From Arthrobacter_B citreus (GTDB lineage: Bacteria > Actinomycetota > Actinomycetes > Actinomycetales > Micrococcaceae), in assembly GCF_042429235.1 (NCBI RefSeq), contig NZ_JBHMBA010000001.1: DNA of 64,000 nt. One strand, written 5' to 3'. Positions 1 through 8,208 of the stretch are shown one piece after another (within the stretch, counting starts at the first letter, position 1; every line of letters begins with the position of its first letter). The notes beneath the pieces were generated by a model. It was not told where the DNA came from, did not search any database, and saw nothing but the letters and a program-made list of their open reading frames with translations. Made by a program: the position numbers and the translations under genes.

Positions 1-22
1 CCAGGATCAAACTCTCCGTAAA
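1..22 (-). rRNA. rrs: 16S ribosomal RNA, 5' end only
   Basis: Read on the minus strand, the first bases of the window give AGAGTTTGATCCTGG, the universal 5' motif of bacterial 16S rRNA (E. coli positions 8-22). The gene runs leftward out of the window, so only about its first 22 nt are present. The mature 5' end near position 22 is placed by counting back from the motif and is approximate. Confidence 0.95.
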
Positions 23-161
23 TGTGTTACAGACACAAGACCGGAGCCAAGGAAAATTGGCTGCACAGTCCTGCACTAAATTCGAAACCAGCTAAAAAAG
101 TCCTCCACGCCCACGGGGTGGGCGGAAGAACCAGTTCAACCAATTAAAATAATTGGTATCA

Positions 162-198
162 ATAAACTTGGCACACTATTGAGTTCTCAAACAACAGA
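162..198 (-). promoter_or_regulatory. rRNA leader antitermination/processing element (boxA-like)
   Basis: On the minus strand this stretch contains TGTTTGAGAACTCAATAGTG, a block I recognise from the leaders and spacers of actinobacterial rRNA operons. It is associated there with Nus-dependent antitermination and RNase III processing. It lies about 150 nt upstream of the 16S 5' end. The role is inferred from that resemblance. Confidence 0.65.
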
Positions 199-275
199 TG
201 CATGCGAAATACTCGGGAAAACTATTCCGGAAACCGGATAAAGTCTTTCTTTTCTCTTCGCTGCAGTGTTTCTTT

Positions 276-304
276 ATTCTATTTCATCCGGCCGGTTTTA
301 GCAA
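276..304 (-). promoter_or_regulatory. Probable rRNA operon promoter
   Basis: On the minus strand a -35-like TTGCTA (299-304) is separated by 17 bases from a -10-like TAGAAT (276-281). Transcription would start near 269, leaving a leader of about 245 nt before 16S. The spacing is ideal for a housekeeping sigma factor and the surroundings are unusually AT-rich for this genome. No experimental evidence is available from sequence alone. Confidence 0.5.
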
Positions 305-661
305 TTCGGGATAATTCCCGGTTATTGCTGTTTTCGGTGGGATGACCCCGCGCAAAAGCCCCGGCTTTCCGTCCCGGGCCGTGAGGCGCAGGGTGGATCA
401 CCAGGATGTTTTTGGTGGGGTTTGGCCGCCATGCTCGGGTTGTTTCTCAACTCCCGGCCGCGGCGACTTAGAAGACTTTACACAGGTTTGCACCCCGCCG
501 CAAATCGGCCTCCAGCACCCTCCGGCAGGGCCCCAAACCTGACCATCCAGGCCACGCAGTGGTGGCCGGTAACAATGGTGACCGATAACAGAGGCGGCCG
601 GCAGCTGCTGCTGCCGGCCGCCGTCCTGCGCCTCATCGCTGGAACCGCGCCGGGCTTAGCT
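305..661. other. Non-coding spacer between rRNA promoter and ABC operon 3' end
   Basis: About 350 bases without a convincing gene. The short frames here lack plausible starts and codon usage, and no known RNA gene is recognisable. An 18-base string at 492-509 also occurs at 22205-22222 beside the single N. The right edge leads into the tandem repeat at the end of the neighbouring gene. Confidence 0.5.
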
Positions 662-709
662 GCCCGGGTTAGTTGCCGCCCGGGTTAGTTGCCGCCCGGG
701 TTAGTTGCC
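662..709. repeat. Three 16-bp tandem repeats over the stop codon of the binding-protein gene
   Basis: The unit GCCCGGGTTAGTTGCC occurs three times head to tail. On the minus strand each unit carries the triplets GGC AAC TAA, the last sense codons and stop codon of the upstream gene. The gene's 3' end has therefore been copied twice beyond the functional stop at 701-703. This is probably a replication-slippage product. Confidence 0.85.
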
Positions 710-1843
710 GCCCTCGGCCAGGGTCACCTCAATGGGTTCGTAGTCCGCCCCCTTGGTGTCCACTCCTTCCTCTTCCAGCTCCGCCAGCGCCTTCTCCACA
801 TACTCATTGGTGTAGGCGGTCTCCGGCGGTTCCGTGGTCAGGATGGTGGTCCCCGTTTCGTTATTGGTTCCCATGGCAATGTCCACGGTCTGCTTCCAGT
901 CCGCTTCATCGATGATGCCGACGCCGTTGGTGGAGGGGAAGATCAGCTTGTTGGTTTCGTTCGTCATCCACAGCTGGTGGCTTTGTCCCAGGGTGGACCC
1001 GGAGTCGGTCACGATCGTGGCCGCCTCTTCCGGATTGTCCTTGGCGTAGATCCAGCCCTTGATCGCGGCCTTGATGAAGGCCGTGGTGGTGTTCTGGTAT
1101 TCGGTGTCCTCAGCAAGCCGCGCCGCGTCGGCCCAAATGGCGTCCTGCAGCATGGCGGAACCTTCTTCGTTCCAGTCGATCACCGTCAGGTCCTCCGGCT
1201 GGTACAGCTCCCCCGTCTCCGGGTTCACCGTTTCCAGCACCTGGGCGTACTCGTTGTAGGTCATCGCTTGAGCTGCGTCGATATCGCCGGAAAGGAAACC
1301 GTTCATGTCGAAGGCTTGCTGAATCAGCTCAATGTCGCCGGGTTCCACCCCGGCATTCTGCAGGCCGGCGAAGAGCTCCCATTCATTGCCGTATCCCCAG
1401 GAGCCCACCTTCTTACCCGCGAGATCCTCCGGGCCGTCGATGCCGGAATCCGCCATCGCCACCTGCAGCGTTGCGCTGCGTTCAAAAATCTGGGCCACGT
1501 TGGTGATGTTGGCGCCCTGTTCAATGGATCCCAGCACTTTCGGCACCCAGGAAATGGCGTAGTCCACATCGCCGGAGGCCAGTACGTCCTGCGGCACGAT
1601 ATCCGCCCCGCCTTCGACAATTTCCACGTCCAGGCCCTCGTCCTCGAAGTATCCCTGGTCCAGTGCCGCGTAGTAGCCGGCAAACTGCGCCTGCGAGAAC
1701 CACTGCAGCTGGAGTTTCACCGGGGTCAGTCCATCCGGGGATTCAGAATCGTCCGCGCCGCTGCCCGAGGCGCAGCCGGCCAAAACCAGGGCTGCTGCGG
1801 TTCCTGCCGCCGCGGCTGTGCGGATTCGTTTTCCACTTGCCAT
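701..1843 (-). CDS. ABC transporter substrate-binding lipoprotein, NMT1/THI5-like
   Basis: Extracytoplasmic solute receptor of 380 aa. The N-terminus has a lipoprotein signal with the lipobox LAGC, acylated Cys24. The mature part begins with the family signature of NMT1/SsuA-type receptors (KLQLQWFSQAQFAGYY, then DQGYFEDEGLDV) and has the usual two-lobe length. Relatives bind pyrimidine precursors such as hydroxymethylpyrimidine, or nitrate, taurine or sulfonates. It is the last gene of an operon with two permeases, an ATPase, an LLM enzyme, dihydropyrimidinase and beta-ureidopropionase, so the ligand is most likely a pyrimidine or hydantoin-like ring. That ligand is inferred from context. 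A start at 1843 gives a complete signal peptide. Confidence 0.9.
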   Translation of the reverse strand: MASGKRIRTAAAAGTAAALVLAGCASGSGADDSESPDGLTPVKLQLQWFSQAQFAGYYAALDQGYFEDEGLDVEIVEGGADIVPQDVLASGDVDYAISWVPKVLGSIEQGANITNVAQIFERSATLQVAMADSGIDGPEDLAGKKVGSWGYGNEWELFAGLQNAGVEPGDIELIQQAFDMNGFLSGDIDAAQAMTYNEYAQVLETVNPETGELYQPEDLTVIDWNEEGSAMLQDAIWADAARLAEDTEYQNTTTAFIKAAIKGWIYAKDNPEEAATIVTDSGSTLGQSHQLWMTNETNKLIFPSTNGVGIIDEADWKQTVDIAMGTNNETGTTILTTEPPETAYTNEYVEKALAELEEEGVDTKGADYEPIEVTLAEGGN

Positions 1844-1921
1844 TTTGTTGCCTCCATTTAGGTGAGAGCGGATAGCTGTGAGCGGGACCGTCCGGACGGG
1901 ACGGGTGAAAAACCGGCGGTG

Positions 1922-2749
1922 TCAGTGCCGGGAGCTGTATTTCTCCAGTGCGGCGGTGGCACAGAAGAACACCAGGCCGACGACGACGGCCCCCAGCACG
2001 TAGGCCCACGCCAGCGTGTAGTTGCTTCCGGCTGCGGCAGAGGTGATGGATTTGCCGAGTCCGCCCACCGGGCCGCCGAAATACTCGGCAATCAGCGCGG
2101 AAATGACGGCCAGCGATGACGCGATGCGCAGCCCGGTAAACATGTAGGGCACGGCGCTGGGGAGCGTGACGGTGCGGGTGACCTGCCAGCGGCCCGCCGC
2201 GTAGGAGCGCATGAGGTCCCGGTGCACCGGAAGGACCTGGCGGAACCCGCGCAGGGAATTCACGTACACCGGAACAAAAACCGCAATTCCGGCCACGATC
2301 TGCCGCGGTGACTCTTCGCCGGCGCCGAACATCGTATAGAGCACCGGTGCTACGGCCACGATCGGCACCACCGACAGCGCAGCAACCAGCGGTCCGGCGA
2401 GGCGATCAAAAACCGGCAGGAACGCGGCGACCACGGCGGCCAGCACACCCAACAACCCTCCGGCCACCAGCCCCACCGCGGCATTGCCTCCGGTCACGAG
2501 TGATGCCGAGACAATGTTGCCCAGGTTGGCGAAGAAAGCCGCGGCAATGTCGAACGGGCCGGGGAGCACAAACGGAGGAACCGCCAGCACGCTCACCGCC
2601 GCCTGCCACAGCAGCACCGCGGCAACTCCCAGGAGCAGGGGAAGCAGCGCCTGCCTTCCGCCGTCGACTGCCCGCGCCAGAAGCGCCGGAGACGTTGCCG
2701 CCACTGCGGCCGGGGCGGGCTTGGCCTCGGAACGCTCCAGCGCCGTCAC
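1922..2749 (-). CDS. ABC transporter permease (pyrimidine-type importer, subunit 1)
   Basis: Inner-membrane permease of 275 aa with about six hydrophobic segments and the binding-protein-dependent transport EAA-like loop (RSYAAGRWQVTRTVTLPSAV), where the ATPase docks. It belongs to the SsuC/TauC/ThiX type. The start overlaps the stop of the upstream ATPase by 4 nt, indicating translational coupling. A second, different permease lies upstream of the ATPase, so the channel is probably a heterodimer. The N-terminal 30 residues are Ala-rich and not typical of the family. Confidence 0.9.
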   Translation of the reverse strand: MTALERSEAKPAPAAVAATSPALLARAVDGGRQALLPLLLGVAAVLLWQAAVSVLAVPPFVLPGPFDIAAAFFANLGNIVSASLVTGGNAAVGLVAGGLLGVLAAVVAAFLPVFDRLAGPLVAALSVVPIVAVAPVLYTMFGAGEESPRQIVAGIAVFVPVYVNSLRGFRQVLPVHRDLMRSYAAGRWQVTRTVTLPSAVPYMFTGLRIASSLAVISALIAEYFGGPVGGLGKSITSAAAGSNYTLAWAYVLGAVVVGLVFFCATAALEKYSSRH

Positions 2750-3594
2750 CGCGTTTCCACCCCGCGAAGGGCGGTCACCGCGGTGCCGTGCAGGGATTCC
2801 CGCACGGCGGTGATGGCGGCGTAGAAGGCCGTCTCCTCCCGCAGGTTCTCGCTGCGCTCCCCCGCCGCTCCCAGGCGCATGGACAGCACGTCCTTGATCC
2901 GTCCCGGCCGGGCCGACATCACAAACACCCGGTCCGAGAGAAACACCGCTTCCGGAATGGAGTGGGTGACAAAGACGACGGCGGCACCGGTCTCCGCGCA
3001 GATGCGCACCAACTCGTTCTGCATTCGTTCACGGGTCATCTCGTCGAGGGCCCCAAACGGCTCATCCATCAGCAGCAGCCGGGGGCTTTCGGCCAGCGAC
3101 CGCGCGATGGCCACGCGCTGCTGCATCCCGCCGGACAGCTGGTCCGGAAAGGAATCGGCAAACTCCGTGAGTCCCACCATCCCCAGGAGCTCCTCGGCCC
3201 GGCTCCTTCGGACCTTTGCCGATGCTCCGTGCAGCTGAAGCGGCAGTTCGATGTTCGCACGCACCGTGCGCCAGGGCAGCAATCCGGCCTGCTGAAAGGC
3301 GATGCCGTACGCCTGCTCCCGCCGGGCCTGCCGGGCGGTCCGGCCGAACACGCTGATGCTTCCGCTGGTCGGTTCATCGAGATCCGCGATCAGGCGCAGC
3401 AGCGTGCTTTTGCCGCAGCCCGACGGTCCGATGAGTGACACAAACTCTCCCGGCGCCACCGTCAGGTTGGCCGCCTCGAGGGCCGTGACGGAACCTTTGC
3501 CGGTGGTGAAGACCCGGTGGACGTCCCGTACTTCGACCGCCGGTTGCTGCGTTGCCAATTCTGCCGGCGAGGCTGCTTCTGTTGATCCGTTCAT
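2746..3594 (-). CDS. ABC transporter ATP-binding protein
   Basis: Cytoplasmic ATPase of 282 aa that powers the importer. Walker A GPSGCGKST, Q-loop FQQAGLLPW, signature LSGGMQQR, Walker B LLLMDEP and the H-loop THS are all intact. The family is SsuB/TauB/ThiZ (nitrate/sulfonate/pyrimidine-precursor uptake). It overlaps both neighbouring permease genes by 4 nt, so the three are translated as a unit. The N-terminal 20 residues before EVRDVHRVF are a short extension without known function. Confidence 0.93.
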   Translation of the reverse strand: MNGSTEAASPAELATQQPAVEVRDVHRVFTTGKGSVTALEAANLTVAPGEFVSLIGPSGCGKSTLLRLIADLDEPTSGSISVFGRTARQARREQAYGIAFQQAGLLPWRTVRANIELPLQLHGASAKVRRSRAEELLGMVGLTEFADSFPDQLSGGMQQRVAIARSLAESPRLLLMDEPFGALDEMTRERMQNELVRICAETGAAVVFVTHSIPEAVFLSDRVFVMSARPGRIKDVLSMRLGAAGERSENLREETAFYAAITAVRESLHGTAVTALRGVETR

Positions 3595-4481
3595 GCTGCT
3601 TGCTCTCCTCGGCGGTAGCGGTGCAGGAAAAGTCCCAGGACTGTGGTGGCGGAGACTGCAGCCAGGCCCAGCAGGACGGCTCCAAAGATGGGTGCCCAGG
3701 GTTTGCCCGGGTCACCGCCGGCGGCGGCGGCATATTCCACGATCATTCGGCCGATCCCGCCCTTGAGGCCGATCGACACTTCGGCCACGACGGCGCCGAT
3801 CACCGCGTTGGCGGCAGCCAGGCGAAGCGCCGGCAGCAGATAGGGAATGCTGGCCGGCAGCCGCAGGAAAAGGAAACTGCGCCACCATCCCACCGAATAG
3901 CTGTGCATGAGGTCCAAATGGCTGACCTGCGGAGAAGCGAATCCCCGCAGGGCACCGATCGCCACCGGAAAGAAGGCCAGATAGGAGGCGATAACGGCCA
4001 CCGACATCCAGTTCTCCCAGCTGAAGGAGCCGATCTCCAGTTGGGATCCCCAGCGGCGGACCAGCGGAGCGATAGCGATCAGGGGAACGGTTTGGCTCAG
4101 GATGATCCACGGCAGCAGGGCGGAACCGGCGGACCGGAACCGCTGCATGACCATGGCCAGGCCCAGGCCCACCAGGACTCCGATGATCCAGCCCACTGCC
4201 GCGATCCCCAGTGTGAAGGCCGCCGCTTGCAGGACGGCCAGCCACAGGGGCGGCGCCCCGGCGGCGGAGGTGACCGGTTCCGCCAACCTTGCGAGCATGG
4301 TCCAGACGTGGGGCATGGCAAGGTCAGTGGTGCGCGGCAGGAGCGGCATGCTCCCCAGGCTTACGCCGTCGTCGGGACCGGCAAACTTATACGCTTCCCA
4401 CAGCAGGACCGGAACCAGGACGCCGGCGGCGGCCCAGCCGATCCGAGCCGCCGGCGGTGTCCTGGTTCCGGCCCGGCTCAT
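3591..4481 (-). CDS. ABC transporter permease (pyrimidine-type importer, subunit 2)
   Basis: Second membrane permease of 296 aa. A hydrophobic N-terminal helix is followed by five or more membrane segments and the ATPase-contact loop (MHSYSVGWWRSFLFLRLPAS). It is only distantly similar to the permease at 1922-2749, which supports a heterodimeric channel like those described for pyrimidine or riboflavin uptake (RibXY/ThiXY type). It overlaps the LLM gene upstream and the ATPase gene downstream by 4 nt each. Confidence 0.9.
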   Translation of the reverse strand: MSRAGTRTPPAARIGWAAAGVLVPVLLWEAYKFAGPDDGVSLGSMPLLPRTTDLAMPHVWTMLARLAEPVTSAAGAPPLWLAVLQAAAFTLGIAAVGWIIGVLVGLGLAMVMQRFRSAGSALLPWIILSQTVPLIAIAPLVRRWGSQLEIGSFSWENWMSVAVIASYLAFFPVAIGALRGFASPQVSHLDLMHSYSVGWWRSFLFLRLPASIPYLLPALRLAAANAVIGAVVAEVSIGLKGGIGRMIVEYAAAAGGDPGKPWAPIFGAVLLGLAAVSATTVLGLFLHRYRRGEQAA

Positions 4482-5494
4482 GCCGTTGCGCTCACGGTCT
4501 CGTGCAGTGCCGGAATGACGCTCTCGCCGTAGACCCGCAGGGTTTCCTCCTTGTTGTCATGCTGGAGATACCCGGCGAACTGGGTTACGCCGAGGGCCTT
4601 GAGTTTTTCGAGCTTTTCGATGTGCTGCTCCGCCGTGCCCATCAGGCAGAAACGGTCCACAATCTCGTCCGGCACAAAGGCTGTGTGCGTGTTGCCCGCC
4701 CGGCCGTGCTCGTTGTAGTCGTAGCCTTCCCTGCCGGCGATGTAGTCGGTGAGCGCCTGCGGCACCGGGGAGTCCGTCCCGTACTTGGCCACGATGTCGG
4801 CAATATGGTTGCCCACCATGCCGCCGAACCAGCGGCACTGGTCCCGCATGTGCTCCCAGTCATCCCCTATGTACATGGGTGCTGCCACACAGAATTTGAT
4901 GGCCATGGGGTCACGCCCGGCGGCAGCCGCGGCCGACCGCACAGCGGCGATCATCCATTCGGCGATATCCACGTCCGCCAGCTGCAGGATGAAGCCGTCG
5001 CCCACTTCGCCGGTCAGCTTTAGCGCGAGCGGACCGTAGGCGGCCACCCACATTTCCAGCTCGGAGCCCTTGCTCCACGGGAACTGGATGGTGGCTCCGT
5101 TGTATTCCACCGGGCGGGAGTTCGCCAGCTCACGAATCACGTGAATTGACTCCCGAAGGGTCTTCAGGGTGGTGGGCTTGCCGTTGCTGACGCGCAGCGC
5201 CGAGTCGCCGCGGCCGATCCCGCACACGGTCCGGTTGCCGTACATCGAGTTCAGGGTGGCGTAGGTGGACGCGGTGACGGTCCAGTCCCGGGTGGCCGGG
5301 TTGGTGACCATGGGACCCACCTTGATGTTCTGGGTCTCGGCCAGGATCTGGCTGTAAATGACGTACGGTTCCTGCCACAGGATGTGCGAGTCAAAGGTCC
5401 AGACGTAGTCGAACCCGAACTCCTCGGCCCTCTTGGCGAGCGCCACCGTGCGTGCGGCGGGCGGATTGCACTGAAGTACTGCTCCAAAATCCAT
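4478..5494 (-). CDS. LLM-class flavin/F420 oxidoreductase, CPS_4043-like (TIGR03842 type)
   Basis: Luciferase-like (beta/alpha)8-barrel oxidoreductase of 338 aa. Visible family features are the opening MDFGAVLQCNPPAA, the early HILWQEPY segment, CGIGRGDSA (cofactor phosphate-binding loop) and VAAYGPLALKLTGEVGDG. The CPS_4043 group was named as putative F420-dependent but also occurs in organisms lacking F420, so the cofactor may be FMN. The gene lies between dihydropyrimidinase and the importer genes, with 4-nt overlap to the permease and 11 nt to the hydrolase. A role in reducing or oxidising the pyrimidine ring is inferred from this position. Confidence 0.88.
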   Translation of the reverse strand: MDFGAVLQCNPPAARTVALAKRAEEFGFDYVWTFDSHILWQEPYVIYSQILAETQNIKVGPMVTNPATRDWTVTASTYATLNSMYGNRTVCGIGRGDSALRVSNGKPTTLKTLRESIHVIRELANSRPVEYNGATIQFPWSKGSELEMWVAAYGPLALKLTGEVGDGFILQLADVDIAEWMIAAVRSAAAAAGRDPMAIKFCVAAPMYIGDDWEHMRDQCRWFGGMVGNHIADIVAKYGTDSPVPQALTDYIAGREGYDYNEHGRAGNTHTAFVPDEIVDRFCLMGTAEQHIEKLEKLKALGVTQFAGYLQHDNKEETLRVYGESVIPALHETVSATA

Positions 5495-5505
5495 GCTGTC
5501 CGCTC

Positions 5506-6927
5506 CTAGATCAGGTACTGGCTCGGGGCACGGCGGATGTAGCGGCCGTGGCTCTTGGTCCCGAGGTATTCGTTGTCATTGATGAGGATTCGGCCGCGGG
5601 ACAGCACGGTGTCAACGTGCCCGTCAATCTCGTAGCCCTCCCATGCGGAGTAGTCCATGTTCATGTGGTGGGTTTTTTCCAGCCCGATCGAGGTGTGGCC
5701 CGCCGGGTCATAGATGACGACGTCGGCGTCCGCTCCCGGTGCGATCACGCCCTTGGTGCCGTACATGCCGAACATGCGGGCCGGCGTCGTGCTGGTGATC
5801 TCCACCCAGCGCTCGAGCGTGATCTTGCCGTCCACCACTCCCTGGTACATCAGGTCCAGGCGGTGTTCCACCGAGCCGATGCCGTTGGGGATCTTGGAGA
5901 AGTCCCCCACCCCCATGTCCTTTTGCCCCTTCATGCAGAACGGGCAGTGGTCGGTGGCCACCATCTGGATGTCGTTGGTGCGCAGCGACTGCCACATGTG
6001 GTCCTGGTGGTGTTCGTGCTTGGAGCGCAGCGGCGTGGAACAGACGTACTTGGCGCCCTCAAAGCCTTCGGCGCCGAGCTGGTCCTCCAGGCTCATGTAC
6101 AGATACTGCGGGCATGTTTCACCAAAGACGTTCTGTCCGTTGTCGCGGGCGGCGGCCAGCTGCTCCACGGCCTGCTTCGCGGAAACGTGCACCACGTACA
6201 GGGGCGCACCGGTGAGGTTCGCCAGCATGATGGCCCGGTGGGTGGCTTCCTCCTCCATCTGCCAGGCCCGCGCCACCCCGTGGTAGTACGGATCGGTTTT
6301 GCCCTGCGCCAGCAGTTCACTGACCATGGCGTCGATCGCCGGGCCATTCTCGGCGTGCATCATCGTCATCAGCCCGGTGTCGGCGCCGACGCGCATGGCC
6401 TTGTAGATCTGGGCGTCGTCGCTGTAGAAAACGCCCGGATAGGCCATGAACAGTTTGTAGCTGGAGACACCCTCGTCGATGAGCCCCGCCATTGCCTTCA
6501 GGGAGTCGTCATTAACGTCCCCCACGATCTGGTGGAATCCGTAATCGATGGCGCATTCCCCGGCGGCTTTTTCATGCCACTCCGCCAGCCCGTCCATGAC
6601 GCGCTCGCCGTAGCGCTGGATTGCGAAGTCGACAATCGTCGTCGTGCCTCCCCAGGCGGCGGCGCGGGTTCCGGTTTCAAACGTATCGGAGGCCTCGGTG
6701 CCGCCAAACGGCATCTGCATGTGGGTGTGGGCATCGATGCCGCCGGGGATAACGTACTTGCCCGTGGCATCCAGGACGGTGTCCACGGAGCCGGCAAGAT
6801 CGTGTCCCAGCAGTGTTGATCCCGGTGCGAGCACCGCTGCGATTGTTTCGCCGTCAATGAGAACGTCCGCTTCGCTGCGGCCGGTGGAGGTGACAACGGT
6901 TCCTCCGGTGATCAGTGTTGTACTCAA
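5506..6927 (-). CDS. hydA: Dihydropyrimidinase (D-hydantoinase)
   Basis: Cyclic amidohydrolase of 473 aa that opens dihydrouracil or dihydrothymine to N-carbamoyl-beta-amino acids; relatives also cleave 5-substituted hydantoins. The binuclear zinc ligands are visible: DAHTH (His67, His69), the carbamylated lysine in SSYKLFMAYP (Lys158), HAENG (His191), a histidine in VVHVSAKQA and the aspartate in TDHCPF. Length is normal for the family. The next gene in the operon's upstream direction encodes beta-ureidopropionase, which takes the product onward. The spacing to the LLM gene is 11 nt. Confidence 0.94.
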   Translation of the reverse strand: MSTTLITGGTVVTSTGRSEADVLIDGETIAAVLAPGSTLLGHDLAGSVDTVLDATGKYVIPGGIDAHTHMQMPFGGTEASDTFETGTRAAAWGGTTTIVDFAIQRYGERVMDGLAEWHEKAAGECAIDYGFHQIVGDVNDDSLKAMAGLIDEGVSSYKLFMAYPGVFYSDDAQIYKAMRVGADTGLMTMMHAENGPAIDAMVSELLAQGKTDPYYHGVARAWQMEEEATHRAIMLANLTGAPLYVVHVSAKQAVEQLAAARDNGQNVFGETCPQYLYMSLEDQLGAEGFEGAKYVCSTPLRSKHEHHQDHMWQSLRTNDIQMVATDHCPFCMKGQKDMGVGDFSKIPNGIGSVEHRLDLMYQGVVDGKITLERWVEITSTTPARMFGMYGTKGVIAPGADADVVIYDPAGHTSIGLEKTHHMNMDYSAWEGYEIDGHVDTVLSRGRILINDNEYLGTKSHGRYIRRAPSQYLI

Positions 6928-7005
6928 AACGACATCCTTGTCTGTATAAAGGCTCGGCCTGTCAAAGCACCTCTGGCACGCGTCAGCGGAGAAGCCGCCG
7001 GGACG

Positions 7006-7854
7006 TTACGGGGCCGTAATCGGCGCGTAGGCATCCGGACGGCGGTCGCGGTAGAACTGCCAGTTGTTGCGGGCGGTGCGGACCAGGTCCATGTCCAGGT
7101 CCCGGATCATCAGTTCGTCGCCGTCGCGGGAGCCTATTTCGCCCACGTAGTTGCCCTGCGGGTCAACCATGTAGGACGTTCCGTAGAAGTCCACCGCCTC
7201 GTCGCCGAACTCGTTCGTTTCGGCGCCCACCCGGTTGGGAACCACCACGTAGTAGCCGTTGGCGGCGGCGGCGGTGGGCTGTTCCAGCTCCCACAGCCGG
7301 TTGGACAGTCCCGGCTTTGACGCATTCGGGTTGAAGACGATCTGGGCGCCGTTCAGTCCCAGCACGCGCCAGCCCTCAGGGAAGTGGCGGTCATAACAAA
7401 TGGTCAGGCCCACGGTTCCGACGGCGGTCTCAAAGACCGGCCAGCCCATGTTTCCGGGCCGGAAATAGAACTTCTCCCAGAACTTTTCAACGTGCGGAAT
7501 GTGGTTTTTCCGGTATTTGCCCAAATAGGTTCCGTCGGAGTCGATGACCGCGGCCGTGTTGTACAGGACGCCGGGCTGGTCCTCTTCGTAAATGGGAAGG
7601 ATGATCACCATGTTGTGTTCTGCTGCGAGCTTCGAAAAACGTTCCGTCAGGGGTCCGGGAACCTTCTGCGCGAAGTCGTAGTACTTGTTGTCCTGGACGA
7701 TCCCGAAATACGGTCCGTGAAACAACTCCTGGAAACAAATGATCTGGGCACCCTCGGCAGCCGCCTTGCGGACAAACTCCTCGTGCTTGGCAACCATGGA
7801 CTCTTCATCGCCGGTCCAGGTTGTCTGGGTCAAGGCTGTGCGGATAATTGTCAT
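7006..7854 (-). CDS. Beta-ureidopropionase / N-carbamoyl amino acid amidohydrolase (nitrilase superfamily)
   Basis: Carbon-nitrogen hydrolase of 282 aa, probably converting N-carbamoyl-beta-alanine to beta-alanine, CO2 and ammonia, the last step of reductive pyrimidine breakdown. The Glu-Lys-Cys triad is intact: Glu43 in FQELF, Lys116 in KYRKNHIPH and Cys153 in TICYDRHFPE. FRPGNMGWPVF and the NPNASKPGLSN segment are typical of beta-ureidopropionases. It is first in the operon, so a promoter should lie in 7855-8208. N-carbamoylputrescine amidase is the alternative, made unlikely by the adjacent dihydropyrimidinase. Confidence 0.9.
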   Translation of the reverse strand: MTIIRTALTQTTWTGDEESMVAKHEEFVRKAAAEGAQIICFQELFHGPYFGIVQDNKYYDFAQKVPGPLTERFSKLAAEHNMVIILPIYEEDQPGVLYNTAAVIDSDGTYLGKYRKNHIPHVEKFWEKFYFRPGNMGWPVFETAVGTVGLTICYDRHFPEGWRVLGLNGAQIVFNPNASKPGLSNRLWELEQPTAAAANGYYVVVPNRVGAETNEFGDEAVDFYGTSYMVDPQGNYVGEIGSRDGDELMIRDLDMDLVRTARNNWQFYRDRRPDAYAPITAP

Positions 7855-8208
7855 TGTGCCTCCTGTTTACGGCAAAGGTGCCGCCGTCGTGATTGGCCTG
7901 TTGAAGGGCCGTCATCAGTCTCTGTGCCGAACATTTCCCCAACATTTCCGCCGCGTTAAAAGGCTGAACCCAGTTGCCGCGGCGTTTGCTCATCCTTGAC
8001 GCTCCGGCCCAAACCCGCAAGGGTTTTTAGGCTGTTGTTTGCAGTGCCGGCCCGGCGGATAATGACGCCGCTCATGCCCCTCGCCGCATGCCGGAAACAA
8101 TGGGGTGCTAGCCTCCTCAATAGATCACCGGCCGGAAATGGCCGGTAGAACTGGTCTGGATTTGGGCCATAGATCCCTCCGTTTTCCGCTCACCACCTGC
8201 GAGGAACT
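7855..8208. promoter_or_regulatory. Divergent intergenic region between pyrimidine and F420-0 operons
   Basis: 354 bases that must hold the promoters of two divergent operons. Visible structure: a small hairpin AAACCC/GGGTTT at 8011-8026 followed by T residues, a TGCTAGCCT extended -10-like element at 8106-8114 (plus strand, no clear -35), and a perfect inverted repeat ACCGGCC/GGCCGGT at 8127-8146 about 60 bases before the next start. None matches a riboswitch I recognise. Confidence 0.4.

Noticed and set aside
689..1861. Long plus-strand frame of 390 aa opposite the substrate-binding protein
   Set aside because: It is a shadow of the minus-strand gene: Arg/Gly/His-rich, no family features, and the minus frame has a lipoprotein signal and clear homology. 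Similar antisense frames at 2308-3438, 5452-6819 and 56608-58809 were rejected for the same reason.
8011..8026. AAACCC/GGGTTT hairpin followed by T residues, as an intrinsic terminator
   Set aside because: The stem is only 6 bp and lies between divergent genes where neither operon needs a terminator. Kept only as part of the spacer description.
8115..8208. Possible cobalamin riboswitch in front of the BtuF-like gene
   Set aside because: The B12-box core is missing; only a simple ACCGGCC/GGCCGGT inverted repeat is present.
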